From positions 462,333 through 526,332 of the forward strand of contig JAKSZU010000137.1 of the NCBI GenBank assembly GCA_026018925.1: DNA of 64,000 nt, given 5' to 3'. A program made the translations under genes and the position numbers. Below are positions 26,201 to 40,900 of this stretch, in pieces (the stretch's first letter is position 1; each line of letters starts with the position of its first letter). This DNA is from Tupaia tana (Eukaryota > Chordata > Mammalia > Scandentia > Tupaiidae). Under the pieces are notes generated by a model that ran no database searches, was not told the origin of the DNA, and saw only the letters and a list, made by a program, of their open reading frames with translations.

Positions 26201-27750
26201 AGCGTCACCTCTGACCCCCACCTCACTTCCAGACCCCCAGGCCCCAGACTCCACATTCTAGATTATCCAGGACTGCCAGAAGGCAATAGGCTCTCCTGCA
26301 AGCCTCTGGCCGCCTAGGGACACTGAGGGAGGGTCACCTCTGACCCCCACCTCACTTCCAGACCCCCAGGCCCCAGACTCCACCTTCTAGACTATCCAGG
26401 ACTGCCAGAAGGCAATAGGATCTCCTGCAAGCCTCTGGCCGGCAAGGGACACTGAGGGAGGGTCACCTCTGACCCCCACCTCACTTCCAGACCCCCAGGC
26501 CCCAGACTCCACCTTCTAGGTAGGTAGCCAGGATATCCTTGAGGCGGTTTTTTTTTCTCTCTTGAAACCCCTGCATTCCCTTGTTAACACCTAGCTCTCC
26601 TTCTCCCCCCAGACAGTCCAGGACTGCCAGAAGGCAATAGGCTCTCCTGCAAGCCTCTGGCCGGCAAGGGACACTGAGGGAGGGTCACCTCTGACCCCCA
26701 CCTCACTTCCCGACCCCCAGGCCCCAGACTCCACATTCTAGGTAGGTAGCCAGGATATCCTTGAGGCGGTTTTTTTTTCTCTCTTGAAACCCCTGCATTC
26801 CCTTGTTAACACCTAGCTCTCCTTCTTCCCAAAGACTGTCCAGGACTGCCAGAAGGCAATAGGCTCTCCTGCAAGCCTCTGGCCGGCAAGGGACACTGAG
26901 GGAGTGTCACCTCTGACCCCCACCTCACTTCCAGCCCTCCAGGACCCAGACTCCACCTTCTAAACTATCCAGGACTGCCAGAAGGCAATAGGCTCTCCTG
27001 CAAGCCTCTGGCCGGCAAGGGACACTGAGGGAGGGTCACCTCTGACCCCCACCTTGCTTCCAGACCCCCAGGCCCCAGACTCCACCTTCTAGACTATCCA
27101 TGACTGCCAGAAGGCAATAGGCTCTCCTGCAAGCCTCTGGCCAGCAAGGGACACTGAGCGAGGGTCACCTCTGACCCCCACCTCACTTCCAGACCCCCAG
27201 GCCCCAGACTCCACCTTCTAGGTAGGTAGCCAGGATTTCCTTGAGGTGGTTTTTTTTTCACTCTTAAAACCCCTGCATTCCCTTGTTAACACCTAGCTCT
27301 CCTTCTCCCCCCAGACTGTCCAGGACTGCAAGAAGGCAATAGGCTCTCCTGCAAGCCTCTGGCCGGCAAGGGACACTGAGGGAGGGTCACCTCTGTCCCC
27401 CACCTCACTTCCAGACCCCCAGGCCCCAGACTCCACCTTCTAGACTATCCAGGACTGCCAGAAGGCAATAGGCTCTCCTGCAAGCCTCTGGCCGGCAAGG
27501 GACACTGAGGGAGGGTCACCTCTGACCCCCACCTCACTTCCAGACCCCCAGGCCCCAGACTCCACCTTCTAGGTAGGTAGCCAGGATTTCCTTGAGGCGG
27601 TTTTTTTTTCTCTCTTGAAACCCCTGCATTCCCTTGTTAACACCTAGCTCTCCTTCTCCCCCCAGACTGTCCAGGACTGCCAGAAGGCAATAGGCTCTCC
27701 TGCAAGTCTCTGGCCGGCAAGGGACACTGAGGGAGGGTCACCTCTGACCC
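20270..27750 (+). repeat. Copy B of the tandem segmental duplication (~7.5 kb)
   Basis: This is the direct downstream partner of copy A. Relative to A it lacks one block of five 129-bp modules and two intron-like modules (831 bp; A positions about 12.40-13.22 kb). In the 24.7-26.0 kb interval it keeps four modules that A has lost and lacks four 129-bp and two intron-like modules that A has. The changeover from A to B probably falls inside the 129-bp module at 20182-20310, whose left half matches the TGCAAGTCTC subtype and whose right half does not. Confidence 0.8.
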
Positions 27751-30700
27751 CCACCTCACTTCCAGACACCCAGGCCCCAGACTCCACCTTCTAGGTAGGT
27801 AGCCTGGATTTCCTTGATGCGGTTTTTTTTTCTATCTTGAAACCCCTGCATTCCCTTGTTAACACCGATCTCTCCTTCTCCCCCCAGACTGTCCAGGATG
27901 GCCAGAAGGCAATAGGCTCTCCTGCAAGCCTCTGGCCGGCAAGGGACACTGAGGGAGGGTCACCTCTAACCCCCACCTCACTTCCAGACCCCAAGGCCCC
28001 AGATTCCACCTTCTAGACTATCCAGGACTGCCAGAAGGCAATAGGCTCTCCTGCAAGCCTCTGGCCGGCAAGGGACACTGAGGGAGGGTCACCTCTCACC
28101 CCCTCCTCACTTCCAGAACCTCAGGCCCCAGACTCCACCTTCTAGACTATCCAGGACTGCAGGAAGGCAATAGGCTCTCCTGCAAGCCTCTGGCCAGCAA
28201 GGGACACTGAGGGAGGGTCACCTCTGACCCCCACCTCACTTCCAGACCCCCAGGCCCCAGACTCCAACTTCTAGACTATCCAGGACTGCCAGAAGGCAAT
28301 AGGCTCTCCTGCAAGCCTCTGGCCGGCAAGGGACACTGAGGGAGGGTCACCTCTGACCCCCACCTCACTTCCAGACCCCCAGGCCCAAGACTCCACCTTC
28401 TAGGTAGGTAGCCAGGATATTCTTGAGGCGGTTTTTTTTTCTCTCTTGAAACCCCTGCATTCCCTTGTTAACACCTAGCTCTCCTTCTCCCCCCAGACAG
28501 TCCAGGACTGCCAGAAGGCAATAGGCTCTCCTGCAAGCCTCTGGCCGGCAAGGGACACTGAGGGAGGGTCACCTCTGACCCCCACCTCACTTCCCGACCC
28601 CCAGGCCCCAGACTCCACATTCTAGGTAGGTAGCCAGGATTTCCTTGATGCGGTTTTTTTTTTCTCTCTTGAAACCCATGCATTCCCTTGTTAACACCTA
28701 GCTCTCCTTCTCCCCCCAGACTGTCCAGGACTGCCAGAAGGCAATAGGCTCTCCTGCAAGCCTCTGGCCGGCAAGGGACACTGAGGGAGTGTCACCTCTG
28801 ACCCCCACCTCACTTCCAGCCCTCCAGGCCCCAGACTCCACCTTCTAAACTATGCAGGACTGCCAGAAGGCAATAGGCTCTCCTGCAAGCTTCTGGCCAG
28901 CAAGGGACACTGAGGGAGGGTCACTCTGACCCCCACCTCACTTCCAGACGCCCAGGCCCAGACTCCACCTTCTAGACTATCCAGGACTGCCAGAAGGCAA
29001 TAGGCTCTCCTGCAAGCCTCTGGCCAGCAAGGGACACTGAGGGAGGGTCACCTCTGACCCCCACCTCACTTCCAGACCCCCAGGCCCCAGACTCCACCTT
29101 CTAGACTATCCAGGACTGCCAGAAGGCTATAGGCTCTCCTGCAAGCCTCTGGCCGGCAAGGGACACTGATGGAGGGTCACCTCTGACCCCCACCTCACTT
29201 CCCGTCCCCAGGCCCCAGACTCCACCTTGTAGGTAGGTAGCCAGGATTTCCTTGAGGCGGTTTTTTTTTCAATCTTGAAACCCCTGCATTCCCTTGTTAA
29301 CACCTAGCTCTCCTTCTCCCCCCAGACTGTCCAAGACTGCCAGAAGGCAATAGGCTCTCCTGCAAGCCTCCGGCCGGCAAGGGACACTGAGGGAGGGTCA
29401 CCTCTGACCCCCACCTCACTTCCAGACCCCCGGACCCCAGACTCCACCTTCTAGACTATCCAGGACTGCCAGAAGGCAATAGGCTCTCCTGCAAGCCTCT
29501 GGCCAGCAAGGGACACTGAGGGAGGGTCACCTCTGACACCCACCTCACTTCCAGACCCCCAGGCCCCAGACTCCACCTTCTAGACTATCCAGGACTGCCA
29601 GATGGCAATAGGCTCCCCTGCAAGCCTCTGGCCGGTAAGGGACACTGAGGGAGGGTCACCTCTGACGCCCACCTCACTTCCCGACCCCCAGGACCCAGAC
29701 TCCACCTTCTAGGTAGGTAGCCAGGATTTCCTTGAGGCGGTTTTTTTTTCTCTCTTGAAACCCCTGCATTCCCTTGTTAACACCTAGCTCTCCTTCTCCC
29801 CCCAGACTGTCCAGGACTGCCAGAAGGCAATAGGCTCTCCTGCAAGCCTCTGGCCGGCAAGGGACACTGAGGGAGGGTCACCTCTGACCCCCACCTCACT
29901 TCCAGACCCCCAGGCCCCAGACTCCACCTTCTAGACTATCCAGGACTGCCAGAAGGCAATAGGCTCTCCTGCAAGCCTCTGGCCAGCAAGGGACACTGAG
30001 CGAGGGTCACCTCTGACCCCCACCTCACTTCCAGACCCCCAGGCCCCAGACTCCACCTTCTAGGTAGTTAGCCAGGATTTCCTTCAGGCGGTTTTTCTTT
30101 TTCTCTTGAAACCCCTGCATTCCCTTGTTAACACCTAGCTCTCCTTCTCCCCCCAGACTGTCCAGGACGGCCAGAAGGCAATAGGCTCTCCTGCAAGCCT
30201 CTGGCCGGCAAGGAACACTGAGGGAAGGTCACCTCTGACCCCCACCTCACTTCCTGTCCCGCAGGCCCCAGACTCCACCTTGTAGACTATCCAGGACTGC
30301 CAGAAGGCAATAAGCTCTCCTGCAAGCCTCTGGCCGGCAAGGGACACTGAGGGAGGGTCGCCTCTGACCACCACCTCACTTCCAGACCCCCAGGCCCCAG
30401 ACTCCACCTTCTAGGTAGGTAGCCAGGATTTCCTTGAGGCGTTTTTTTTTTCTCTCTTGAAACCCCTGCATTCCCTTGTTAACACCTAGCTCTCCTTCTC
30501 CCCCAAGACTGTCCAGGACGGCCAGAAGGCAATATGCTCTCCTGCAAGCCTCTGGCCGGCAAGGGACACTGAGGGAGGGTCACCTCTGACCCCCACCTCA
30601 CTTCCAGACCACCAGACCCCAGACTCCACCTTCTAGACTATCCATGACTGCCAGAAGGCAATAGGCTCTCCTGCAAGCCTCTGGCCGGCAAGGGACACAG

Positions 30701-31633
30701 AGGGAGGGTCACCTCTGACCCCCACCTCACTTCCAGACCCCCAGGCCCCAGACTCCACCTTCTAGACTATCCAGGACTGCCAGAAGGCAATAGGCTCTCC
30801 TGCAAGCCTTTGGCCAGCAAGGGACACTGAGGGAGGGTCACCTCTGACCCCCACCTCACTTCCAGAACCCCAGGCCCCAGACTCCACCTTCTAGACTATC
30901 CAGGACTGCAAGAAGGCAATAGGCTCTCCTGCAAGCCTCTGGCCGGCAAGGGACACTGAGGGAGGGTCACCTCTGACCGCCACCCCACTTCCCGACCCCC
31001 AGGCACCAGACTCCACCTTCTAGGTAGGTAGCCAGGATTTCCTTGAGGCGGTTTTTTTTTTCTCTCTTGAAACCCCTGCATTCCCTTGTTAACACCTAGC
31101 TCTCCTTCTCTCCCCAGACTGTCCAGGACTGCCAGAAGGCAATAGGCTCTCCTGCAAGCCTCTGGCCGGCAAGGGACACTGAGGGAGGGTCACCTCTGAC
31201 CCCCACCTCACTTCCAGACCCCGAGGCCCCAGACTCCAACTTCTAGACTATCCAGGACTGCCATAAGGCAAAAGTCTCTCCTGCAAGCTTCTGGCCGGCA
31301 AGGGACACTGAGGGAGGGTAACCTCTCACCCCCTCCTCACTTCCAGAACCCCAGGCCCCAGACTACACCTTCTAGACTATCCAGGACTGCCAGAAGGCAA
31401 TAGGCTCTCCTGCAAGCCTCTGGCCAGCAAGGGACACTGAGAGAGGGTCACCTCTGACCCCCACCTCACTTCCAGACCCCCAGGCCCCAGACTCCACCTT
31501 CTAGACTATCCAGGACTGCCAGAAGGCAATAGGCTCTCCTGCAAGCCTCTGGCCGGCAAGGGACACTGAGGGAGGGTCACCTCTGACCCCCACCTCACTT
31601 CCAGAACCCCAGGCCCCAGACTCCACCTTCTAG

Positions 31634-34600
31634 GTAGGTAGCCAGGATATCCTTGAGGCGTTTTTTTTTTCTGTCTTGAAACCCCTGCATTCCCTTGTTA
31701 ACACCTAGCTCTCCTTCTCCCCCCAGACAGTCCAGGACTGCCAGAAGGCAATAGGCTCTCCTGCAAGCCTCTGGCCGGCAAGGGACACTGAGGGAGGGTC
31801 ACCTCTGACCCCCACCTCACTTCCCGACCCCCAGGCCCCAGACTCCACATTCTAGGTAGGTAGCCAGGATTTCCTTGATGCGGTTTTTTTTTTCTCTCTT
31901 GAAACCCATGCATTCCCTTGTTAACACCTAGCTCTCCTTCTCCCCCCAGACTGTCCAGGACTGCCAGAAGGCAATAGGTTCTCCTGCAAGCCTCTGGCCG
32001 GCAAGGGACACTGAGGGAGTGTCACCTCTGACCCCCACCTCACTTCCAGCCCTCCAGGCCCCAGACTCCACCTTCTAAACTATCCGGGACTGCCAGAAGG
32101 CAATAGGCTCTCCGGCAAGCCTCTGGCCGGCAAGGGACACTGAGGGAGGGTCACCTCTGACCCCCACCTCACTTCCAGACCCCCAGGCCCCAGACTCCAC
32201 CTTCTAGACTATCCAGGACTGCCAGAAGGCAATAGGCTCTCCTGCAAGCCTCTGGCCAGCAAGGGACACTGAGGGAGGGTCACCTCTGACCCCCACCTCA
32301 CTTCCAGACCCCCAGGCCCCAGACTCCACCTTCTAGACTATCCAGGACTGCCAGAAGGCACTAGGCTCTCCTGCAAGCCTCTGGCCGGTAAGGGACACTG
32401 AGGGAGGGTCACCTCTGACCACCACCTCACTTCCCGACCCCCAGGCCCCAGACTCCCCCTTCTAGGTAGGTAGCCAGGATTTCCTTGAGGCGGTTTTTTT
32501 TTCTCTCTTGAAACCCCTGCATTCCCTTGTTAGCACCTAGCTCTCCTTCTCCCCCCAGACTGTCCAGGACTGCCAGAAGGCAATAGGCTCTCCTGCAAGT
32601 CTCTGGCCGGCAAGGGACACTGAGGGAGGGTCACCTCTGACCCCCACCTCACTTCCAGACACCCAGGCCCCAGACTCCACCTTCTAGGTAGGTAGCCAGG
32701 ATTTCCTTGATGCGGTTTTTTTTTCTCTCTTGAAACCCCTGCATTCCCTTGTTAACACCGAGCTCTCCTTCTCCCCCCAGACTGTCCAGGACGGCCAGAA
32801 GGCAATAGGCTCTCCTGCAAGCCTCTGGCCGGCAAGGGACACTGTGGGAGGGTCACCTCTGACCCCCACCTCACTTCCAGACCCCAAGGCCCCAGACTCC
32901 ACCTTCTAGACTATCCAGGACTGCCAGAAGGCAATAGGCTCTCCTGCAAGCCTCTGGCCGGCAAGGGACACTGAGGGAGGGTCACCTCTCACCCCCTCCT
33001 CACTTCCAGAACCCCAGGCCCCAGACTCCACCTTCTAGACTATCCAGGACTGCAGGAAGGCAATAGGGTCTCCTGCAAGCCTCTGGCCAGCAAGGGACAC
33101 TGAGGGGGGGTCACCTCTGACCCCCACCTCACTTCCAGACCCCCAGGCCCCAGACTCCACCTTCTAGACTATCCAGGACTGCCAGAAGGCAATAGGCTCC
33201 CTGCAAGCCTCTGGCCGGCAAGGGACACTGAGGGAGGGTCACCTCTGACCCCCACCTCACTTCCAGACCCCCAGGCCCCAGACTCCACCTTCTAGGTAGG
33301 TAGCCAGGATATTCTTGAGGCGGTTTTTTTTTCTCTCTTGAAACCCCTGCATTCCCTTGTTAACACCTAGCTCTCCTTCTCCCCCCAAACAGTCCAGGAC
33401 TGCCAGAAGGCAATAGGCTCTCCTGCAAGCCTCTGGCCGGCAAGGGACACTGAGGGAGGGTCACCTCTGACCCCCACCTCACTTCCCGACCCCCAGGCCC
33501 CAGACTCCACATTCTAGGTAGGTAGCCAGGATTTCCTTGATGCGGTTTTTTTTTCTCTCTTGAACCCCATGCATTCCCTTGTTAACACCTAGCTCTCCTT
33601 CTCCCCCCAGACTGTCCAGGACTGCCAGAAGGCAATAGGCTCTCCTGCAAGCCTCTGGCCAGCAAGGGACACTGAGGGAGTGTCACCTCTGACCCCCACC
33701 TCACTTCCAGCTCTCCAGGCCCCAGACTCCACCTTCTAAACTATCCAGGACTGCCAGAAGGCAATAGGCTCTCCTGCAAGCCTCTGGCCGGCAAGGGACA
33801 CTGAGGGAGGGTCACCTCTGACCCCCACCTCACTTCCAGACCCCCAGGCCCCAGACTCCACCTTCTAGACTATCCAGGACTGCCAGAAGGCAATAGGCTC
33901 TCCTGCAAGCCTCTGGCCAGCAAGGGACACTGAGGGAGGGTCACCTCTGACCCCCACCTCACTTCCAGACCCCCAGGCCCCAGACTCCACCTTCTAGACT
34001 ATCCAGGACTGCCAGAAGGCAATAGGCTCTCCTGCAAGCCTCTGGCCGGTAAGGGACACTGAGGGAGGGTCACCTCTGACCCCCACCTCACTTCCCGACC
34101 TCCAGGCCCCAGACTCCACCTTCTAGGTAGGTAGCCAGGATTTCCTTGAGGCGGTTTTTTTTTCTCTCTTGAAACCCCTGCATTCCCTTGTTAACACCTA
34201 GCTCTCCTTCTCCCCCCAGACTGTCCAGGACTGCCAGAAGGCAATAGGCTCTCCTGCAAGCCTCTGGCCAGCAAGGGACACTGAGCGAGGGTCACTTCTG
34301 ACCCCCACCTCACTTCCAGACCCCCAGGCCCCAGACTCCACCTTCTAGGTAGGAAGCCAGGATTTCCTTGAGGTGGTTTTTTTTTTCTCTCTTGAAACCC
34401 CTGCATTCCCTTGTTAACACCTAGCTCTCCTTCTCCCCCCAGACTGTCCAGGACTGCCAGAAGGCAATAGGCTCTCCTGCAAGCCTCTGGCCGGCAAGGG
34501 ACACTGAGGGAGCGTCACCTCTGACCCCCACCTCACTTCCATTCCCCCAGGCCCCAGACTCCAACTTCTAGACTATCCAGGACTGCCAGAAGGCAATAGG

Positions 34601-34959
34601 CTCTCCTGCAAGCCTCTGGCCGGCAAGGGACACTGAGGGAGGGTCACCTCTGACCCCCACCTCACTTCCAGACCCCCGGGCCCCAGACTCCACCTTCTAG
34701 ACTATCCAGGACTGCCAGAAGGCAATAGGCTCTCCTGCAAGCCTCTGGCCAGCAAGGGACACTGAGGGAGGGTCACCTCTGACCCCCACCACACTTCCAG
34801 ACCCCCAGGCCCCAGACTCCACCTTCTAGACTATCCAGGACTGCCAGAAGGCAATAGGCTCTCCTGCAAGCCTCTGGCCGGTAAGGGACACTGAGGGAGG
34901 GTCACCTCTGACCCCCACCTCACTTCCCGACCCCCAGGACCCCAGACTCCACCTTCTAG
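31634..34959 (+). repeat. 831-bp composite period (run code 1,4 repeated)
   Basis: Intron-like modules at 31634, 32466, 33296, 34127 and 34960 are spaced 830-833 bp apart, and each interval is one single module followed by a run of four. Contents alternate: 31634-32465 and 33296-34126 share the ACAGTCC start, the GATGCGG intron subtype and the TCTCCAGG/CCCTCCAGG variant, so the true higher-order period here is about 1,662 bp. The same 1,4 order recurs through much of the array, for example at 38611-40272 and 48881-50321. Confidence 0.75.
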
Positions 34960-37900
34960 GTAGGTAGCCAGGATTTCCTTGAGGCGGTTTTTTTTTTCTC
35001 TCTTGAAACCCCTGCATTCCCTTGTTAACACCTAGCTCTCCTTCTCCCCCCAGACTGTCCAGGACTGCCAGAAGGCAATAGGCTCTCCTGCAAGCCTCTG
35101 GCCGGCAAGGGACACTGAGGGAGGGTCACCTCTGACCCCCACCTCACTTCCAGACCCCCAGGCCCCAGACTCCACCTTCTAGACTATCCAGGACTGCCAG
35201 AAAGCAATAGGCTCTCCTGCAAGCCTCTGGCCAGCAAGGGACACTGAGCGAGGGTCACCTCTGACCCCCACCTCACTTCCAGACCCCCAGGCCCCAGACT
35301 CCACCTTCTAGGTAGGTAGCCAGGATTTCCTTCAGGCTTTTTTTTTTTCTCTCCTGAAACCCCTGCATTCCCTTGTTAACACCTAGCTCTCCTTCTCCCC
35401 CCAGACTGTCCAGGACGGCCAGAAGGCAATAGGCTCTCCTGCAAGACTCTGGCCGGCAAGGGACACTGAGGGAGGGTCACCTCTGACCCCCACCTCACTT
35501 CCAGACCCCCAGGCCACAGACTCCACCTTCTAGGTAGGTAGCCAAAATTTCCTTGAGGCGGTTTTTTTTTTTTTTTCTCTCTTGAAACCCCTGCATTCCC
35601 TTGTTAACACCTAGCTCTCCTTCTCCCCCGAGACTGTCCAGGACTGCCAGAAGGCAATAGGCTCTCCTGCAAGCCTCTGGCCGGCAAGGAACACTGAGGG
35701 AGGGTCACCTCTGACCCCCCACCTCACTTCCTGTCCCCCAGGCCCCAGACTCCACCTTCTAGACTATCCAGGACTGCCAGAAGGCAATAAGCTCTCCTGC
35801 AAGCCTCTGGCCGGCAAGGGACACTGAGGGAGGGTCACCTCTGACCCCCACCTCACTTCCAGACCCCCAGGCCCCAGACTCCACCTTCTAGACTATCCAG
35901 GACTGCCAGAAGGCAATAGGCTCTCCTGCAAGCCTATGGCCGGCAAGGGACACTGAGGGAGGGTCACCTCTGACCCCCACCTCAGTTCCAGACCCCCAGG
36001 CCCCAGTCTCCACCTTCTAGGTAGGTAGCCAGGATTTCCTTGAGGCTTTTTTTTTTTCTCTCTTGAAACCCCTGCATTCCCTTGTTAACACCTAGCTCTC
36101 CTTCTCTCCCCAGACTGTCCAGGACTGCCAGAAGGCAATAGGCTCTCCTGCAAGCCTCTGGCCGGCAAGGGACACTGAGGGAGGGTCACCTCTGACCCCC
36201 ACCTCACTTCCAGACCCCGAGGCCCCAGACTCCACCTTCTAGACTATCCAGGACTGCCATAAGGCAAAAGTCTCTCCTGCAAGCCTCTGGCCGGCAAGGG
36301 ACACTGAGCGAGGGTCACCTCTGACCCCCACCTCACTTCCAGACCCCCAGGCCCCAGACTCCACCTTCTAGGTAGGTAGCCAGGATTTCCTTCAGGCGGT
36401 TTTTTTTTCTCTCTTGAAACCCCTGCATTCCCTTGTTAACACCTAGCTCTCCTTCTCCCCCCAGACTGTCCAGGACGGCCAGAAGGCAATAGGCTCTCCT
36501 GCAAGACTCTGGCCGGCAAGGGACACTGAGGGAGGGTCACCTCTGACCCCCACCTCACTTCCAGACCCCCAGGCCCCAGACTCCACCTTCTAGGTAGGTA
36601 GCCAAAATTTCCTTGAGGCGGTTTTTTTTTTTCTCTCTTGAAACCCCTGCATTCCCTTGTTAACACCTAGCTCTCCTTCTCCCCCCAGACTGTCCAGGAC
36701 TGCCAGAAGGCAATAGGTTCTCCTGCAAGCCTCTGGCCGGCAAGGGACACTGAGGGAGTGTCACCTCTGACCCCCACCTCACTTCCAGCCCTCCAGGCCC
36801 CAGACTCCACCTTCTAAACTATCCAGGACTGCCAGAAGGCAATAGGCTCTCCGGCAAGCCTCTGGCCGGCAAGGGACACTGAGGGAGGGTCACCTCTGAC
36901 CCCCACCTCACTTCCAGACCCCCAGGCCCCAGACTCCACCTTCTAGACTATCCAGGACTGCCAGAAGGCAATAGGCTCTCCTGCAAGCCTCTGGCCAGCA
37001 AGGGACACTGAGGGAGGGTCACCTCTGACCCCCACCTCACTTCCAGACCCCCAGGCCCCAGACTCCACCTTCTAGACTATCCAGGACTGCCAGAAGGCAC
37101 TAGGCTCTCCTGCAAGCCTCTGGCCGGTAAGGGACACTGAGGGAGGGTCACCTCTGACCACCACCTCACTTCCCAACCCCCAGGCCCCAGACTCCACGTT
37201 CTAGGTAGGTAGCCAGGATTTCCTTGAGGCGGTTTTTTTTTTCTCTCTTGAAACCCCTGCATTCCCTTGTTAACACCTAGCTCTCCTTCTCTCCCCAGAC
37301 TGTCCAGGACTGCCAGAAGGCAATAGGCTCTAATGCAAGCCTCTGGCCGGCAAGGGACACTGAGGGAGCGTCACCTCTGACCCCCACCTCACTTCCAGAC
37401 CCCCAGGTCCCAGACTCCACATTCTAGACTATCCAGGACTGCCAGAAGGCAATAGGCTCTCCTGCAAGCCTCTGGCCGCCAAGGGACACTGAGGGAGGGT
37501 CACCTCTGACCCCCACCTCACTTCCAGACCCCCAGGCCCCAGACTCCACCTTCTAGACTATCCAGGACTGCCAGAAGGCAATAGGATCTCCTGCAAGCCT
37601 CTGGCCGGCAAGGGACACTGAGGGAGGGTCACCTCTGACCCCCACCTCACTTCCAGACCCCCAGGCCCCAGACTCCACCTTCTAGGTAGGTAGCCAGGAT
37701 ATCCTTGAGGCGGTTTTTTTTTCTCTCTTGAAACCCCTGCATTCCCTTGTTAACACCTAGCTCTCCTTCTCCCCCCAGACAGTCCAGGACTGCCAGAAGG
37801 CAATAGGCTCTCCTGCAAGCCTCTGGCCGGCAAGGGACACTGAGGGAGGGTCACCTCTGACCCCCACCTCACTTCCCGACCCCCAGGCCCCAGACTCCAC

Positions 37901-40900
37901 ATTCTAGGTAGGTAGCCAGGATTTCATTGATGCGGTTTTTTTTTTCTCTCTTGAAACCCATGCATTCCCTTGTTAACACCTAGCTCTCCTTCTTCCCCCA
38001 GACTGTCCAGGACTGCCAGAAGGCAATAGGCTCTCCTGCAAGCCTCTGGCCGGCAGGGGACACTGAGGGAGTGTCACCTCTGACCCCCACCTCACTTCCA
38101 GCCCTCCAGGCCCCAGACTCCACCTTCTAAACTATCCAGGACTGCCAGAAGGCAATAGGCTCTCCTGCAAGCCTCTGGCCGGCAAGGGACACTGAGGGAG
38201 GGTCACCTCTGACCCCCACCTCACCTCCAGACCCCCAGGCCCCAGACTCCACCTTCTAGGTAGGTAGCCAGGATTTCCTTGAGGTGGTTTTTTTTTCACT
38301 CTTGAAACCCCTGCATTCCCTTGTTAACACCTAGCTCTCCTTCTCCCCGCAGACTATCCAGGACTGCCAGAAGGCAATAGGCTCTCCTGCAAGCCTCTGG
38401 CCGGCAAGGGACACTGAGGGAGGGTCACCTCTGACCCCCACCTCACTTCCAGACCCCCAGGCCCCAGACTCCACCTTCTAGACTATCCAGGACTGCCAGA
38501 AGGCAATAGGCTCTCCTGCAAGCCTCTGGCCAGCAAGGGACACTGAGCGAGGGTCACCTCTGACCCCCACCTCACTTCCAGACCCCCAGGCCCCAGACTC
38601 CACCTTCTAGGTAGGTAGCCAGCATTTCCTTGAGGCGGTTTTTTTTTCTCTCTTGAAACCCCTGCATTCCCTTGTTAACACCTAGCTCTCCTTCTCCCCC
38701 CAGACTGTCCAGGACTGCCAGAAGGCAATAGGCTCTCCTGCAAGTCTCTGGCCGGCAAGGGACACTGAGGGAGGGTCACCTCTGACCCCCACCTCACTTC
38801 CAGACACCCAGGCCCCAGACTCCACCTTCTAGGTAGGTAGCCAGGATTTCCTTGATGCGGTTTTTTTTTTCTATCTTGAAACCCCTGCATTCCCTTGTTA
38901 ACACCGAGCTCTCCTTCTCCCCCCAGACTGTCCAGGACGGCCAGAAGGCAATAGGCTCTCCTGCAAGCCTCTGGCCGGCAAGGGACACTGAGGGAGGGTC
39001 ACCTCTGACCCCCACCTCACTTCCAGACCCCAAGGCCCCAGACTCCACCTTCTAGACTATCCAGGACTGCCAGAAGGCAATAGGCTCTCCTGTAAGCCTC
39101 TGGCCGGCAAGGGACACTGAGGGAGGGTCACCTCTCACCCCCTCCTCACTTCCAGAACCCCAGGCCCCAGACTCCACCTTCTAGACTATCCAGGACTGCA
39201 GGAAGGCAATAGGCTCTCCTGCAAGCCTCTGGCCAGCAAGGGACACTGAGGGAGTGTCACCTCTGACCCCCACCTCACTTCCAGACCCCCAGGCCACAGA
39301 CTCCACCTTCTAGACTATCCAGGACTGCCAGAAGGCAATAGGCTCTCCTGCAAGCCTCTGGCCGGCAAGGGACACTGAGGGAGGTCACCACTGACCCCCA
39401 CCTCACTTCCAGACCCCCAGGCCCCAGACTCCACCTTCTAGGTAGGTAGCCAGGATATTCTTGAGGCGGTTTTTTTTTCTCTCTTGAAACCCCTGCATTC
39501 CCTTGTTAACACCTAGCTCTCCTTCTCCCCCCAGACAGTCCAGGACTGCCAGAAGGCAATAGGCTCTCCTGCAAGCCTCTGGCCGGCAAGGGACACTGAG
39601 GGAGGGTCACCTCTGACCCCCACCTCACTTCCCGACCCCCAGGCCCCAGACTCCACATTCTAGGAAGGTAGCCAGGATTTCCTTGATGCGGTTTTTTTTT
39701 CTCTCTTGAAACCCATGCATTCCCTTGTTAACACCTAGCTCTCCTTCTCCCCCCAGACTGTCCAGGACTGCCAGAAGGCAATAGGCTCTCCTGCAAGCCT
39801 CTGCCGGCAAGGGGACACTGAGGGAGTGTCACCTCTGACCCCCACCTCACTTCCAGCCCTCCAGGCCCCAGACTCCACCTTCTAAACTATCCAGGACTGC
39901 CAGAAGGCAATAGGCTCTCCTGCAAGCCTCTGGCCGGCAAGGGACACTGAGGGAGGGTCACCTCTGACCCCCACCTCACTTCCAGACCCCCAGGCCCCAG
40001 ACTCCACCTTCTAGACTATCCAGGACTGCCAGAAGGCAATAGGCTCTCCTGCAAGCCTCTGGCCAGCAAGGGACACTGAGGGAGGGTCACCTCTGACCCC
40101 CACCTCACTTCCAGACCCCCAGGCCCCAGACTCCAACTTCTAGACTATCCAGGACTGCCAGAAGGCTATAGGCTCTCCTGCAAGCCTCTGGCCGGCAAGG
40201 GACACTGATGGAGGGTCACCTTTGACCCCCACCTCACTTCCCGTCCCCAGGCCCCAGACTCCACCTTGTAGGTAGGTAGCCAGGATTTCCTTGAGGCGGT
40301 TTTTTTTTCAATCTTGAAACCCCTGCAATCCCTTGTTAACACCTAGCTTTCCTTCTCCCCCCAGACTGTCCAGGACTGCCAGAAGGCAATAGGCTCTCCT
40401 GCAAGCCTCCGGCCGGCAAGGGACACTGAGGGAGGGTCAGCTCTGACCCCCACCTCACTTCCAGACCCCCAGGCCCCAGACTCCACCTTCTAGATAGGTA
40501 GCCAGGATTTCCTTGAGGCGGTTTTTTTTTCTCTCTTGAAACCCCTGCATTCCCTTGTTAACACCTAGCTCTCCTTCTCCCCCCAGACTGTCCAGGACTG
40601 CCAGAAGGCAATAGGCTCCCCTGTAAGCCTCTGGCCAGCAAGGGACACAGAAGTAGGGTCACTTCTGACCCCCACCTCACTTCCAGACCTCCAGGCCCCA
40701 GACTCCACCTTCTAGACTATCCAGGACTGCCAGTAGGCTATAGGCTCTCCTGCAAGCCTCTGGCCGGCAAAGGACACTGAGGGAGGGTCACCTCTGACCC
40801 CCACCTCACTTCCAGACCCCCAGGCCCCAGACTCCACCTTCTAGGTAGGTAGCCAGGATTTCCTTGAGGCGGTTTTTTTTTCTCTCTTGAAACCCCTGCA

